Source of the DNA: Rhizobiaceae bacterium
Lineage (GTDB): Bacteria > Pseudomonadota > Alphaproteobacteria > Rhizobiales > Rhizobiaceae
Length of the DNA: 5,266 nt
Direction: 5' to 3'
NCBI GenBank assembly: GCA_004299545.1
Contig: SCRB01000387.1
Span: 1-5,266, forward strand
Shown here: one piece after another, positions 4,765 through 5,266 of the stretch
Layout: every line of letters starts with the position of its first letter
Numbering within the stretch: position 1 is the stretch's first letter
Notes under the pieces: generated by a model
The model's database searches: none
Told to the model about the DNA's origin: nothing
What the model saw: only the letters and a program-made list of their open reading frames with translations
Made by a program: the position numbers and the translations under genes

Positions 4765-5266
4765 ATGATGGATGGGAGGGACGAATCAGCCGGTGCGAGC
4801 GAGTCGGAGGCACATCCTCCGGCACAGGCGGCTGTGCAAAAAACCCGGTGGCCACGCGGCCTCGTCGTCGCGCTTTCCGCCGTTGCGGGTCTTTTCGCTT
4901 TGTTCGTCGGCGGCTTCTTCCTCTTTGCCAGCCATATCAGCCTGCTCGAGCCTCCGAAGGAGGTCAAGGCGGCCGATGCGATCATCGTCCTGACCGGCGG
5001 CCGGGCGCGGCTGGATGCGGCGGTGGATCTGCTCCAACTCGGCAAGGGACGGCGGCTTTTCATCAGCGGCGTCAACCCCCATGCGGGGCCAAAGGCACTG
5101 AGCGAAGTGACGGGCATCGACGAAAAGCTGTTCGCCTGCTGCATCGATATCGATCACGCGGCGCTCAACACCGAGGGAAATGCCGAGGAAAGCGCCAAAT
5201 GGGTGCATGAACACAATTACAACCGCGTCATCGTGGTGACGAACAATTATCATATGCCGCGCAGCC
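4765..5266 (+). CDS. YdcF/SanA/ElyC-like DUF218 membrane protein (3' truncated)
   Basis: The frame runs off the right edge after 167 residues; rhizobial relatives are, as I recall, a little over 200. Residues 1-30 are a cytoplasmic Ala/Glu-rich tail, 32-54 a single membrane span (LVVALSAVAGLFALFVGGFF), and 68 onward the DUF218 domain, probably periplasmic. Visible DUF218 motifs are ADAIIVLTGG (70-79), LDAAVDLLQLGKGRRLFISG (83-102), NTEGNAEESA (135-144) and VIVVTNNYHMPRS (155-167). The family includes ElyC and SanA, tied to envelope integrity and polysaccharide handling in enterics; exact activity here is unknown. Start is uncertain: ATG 4765 or 4768 fits where codon bias begins, but has a weak ribosome site. 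ATG 4663, overlapping the ftsX stop, would add 34 residues of poorly coding-like sequence. GTG 4834 is also possible. Likely in the ftsEX operon. Confidence 0.9.
   Translation, partial: MMDGRDESAGASESEAHPPAQAAVQKTRWPRGLVVALSAVAGLFALFVGGFFLFASHISLLEPPKEVKAADAIIVLTGGRARLDAAVDLLQLGKGRRLFISGVNPHAGPKALSEVTGIDEKLFACCIDIDHAALNTEGNAEESAKWVHEHNYNRVIVVTNNYHMPRS

Noticed and set aside
2933..5144. Minus-strand open frames of about 480 and 500 codons opposite ftsE, ftsX and the DUF218 gene
   Set aside because: Antisense to unambiguous genes; Arg/Pro/Ser-rich low-information products with no domain. Stop-free antisense frames are common in high-GC coding DNA.
1..5266. Mobile elements, CRISPR arrays, tRNA/rRNA genes, riboswitches or defence systems
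   Set aside because: No terminal inverted repeats, transposase or recombinase motifs, regularly spaced repeats or recognisable RNA-gene motifs were seen; gene content is housekeeping or envelope-related.

Overview
The window reads as ordinary chromosome from an alphaproteobacterium of the Rhizobiales (Hyphomicrobiales), probably close to Rhizobiaceae. The sequence is GC-rich with GC-ending codons. It holds a glutamine-rich DUF4175/TIGR02302-type protein, an alphaproteobacterial-style Hpt, a rhizobial-type FtsE/FtsX pair and a DUF218 (YdcF/SanA/ElyC-like) gene behind ftsX. Genus is inference, since no rRNA or other strong marker is present.

Layout. Positions 2-1561 (+) are the C-terminal 519 residues of a TIGR02302/DUF4175 protein whose N-terminus lies off the left edge. 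It converges on a minus-strand pair: an unrecognised 200-residue single-span membrane protein (2149-2751) followed 6 bp later by hpt (1600-2142). The 38-bp gap between the convergent genes has only a small GC-rich hairpin. Positions 2752-3013 form a divergent control region between the membrane protein and ftsE. Then come ftsE (3014-3673), ftsX (3666-4673, 8-bp overlap) and a DUF218 gene (about 4765 onward, cut by the right edge).

How the genes work together. FtsE is the ATPase and FtsX the membrane part of the ABC-type complex that couples the divisome to peptidoglycan hydrolysis. The DUF218 protein downstream belongs to a family linked to envelope biogenesis, so the plus-strand cluster has an envelope/division theme. 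Hpt does purine salvage; its pairing with the membrane protein is a positional link only.

The most interesting part is the 262-bp divergent gap. It has an exact TTAA-N7-TTAA motif that also contains TTAACCAT, both matching the consensus of the cell-cycle regulator CtrA. Nearby are a further reverse-oriented TTAACC half-site, a cluster of GANTC (CcrM) sites, a perfect 8-bp inverted repeat and a small upstream ORF overlapping the ftsE GTG start. This suggests cell-cycle control of ftsEX and possibly of the divergent gene, but it is a motif-based inference. I see no mobile element, CRISPR array, RNA gene or evidently novel multi-gene system.
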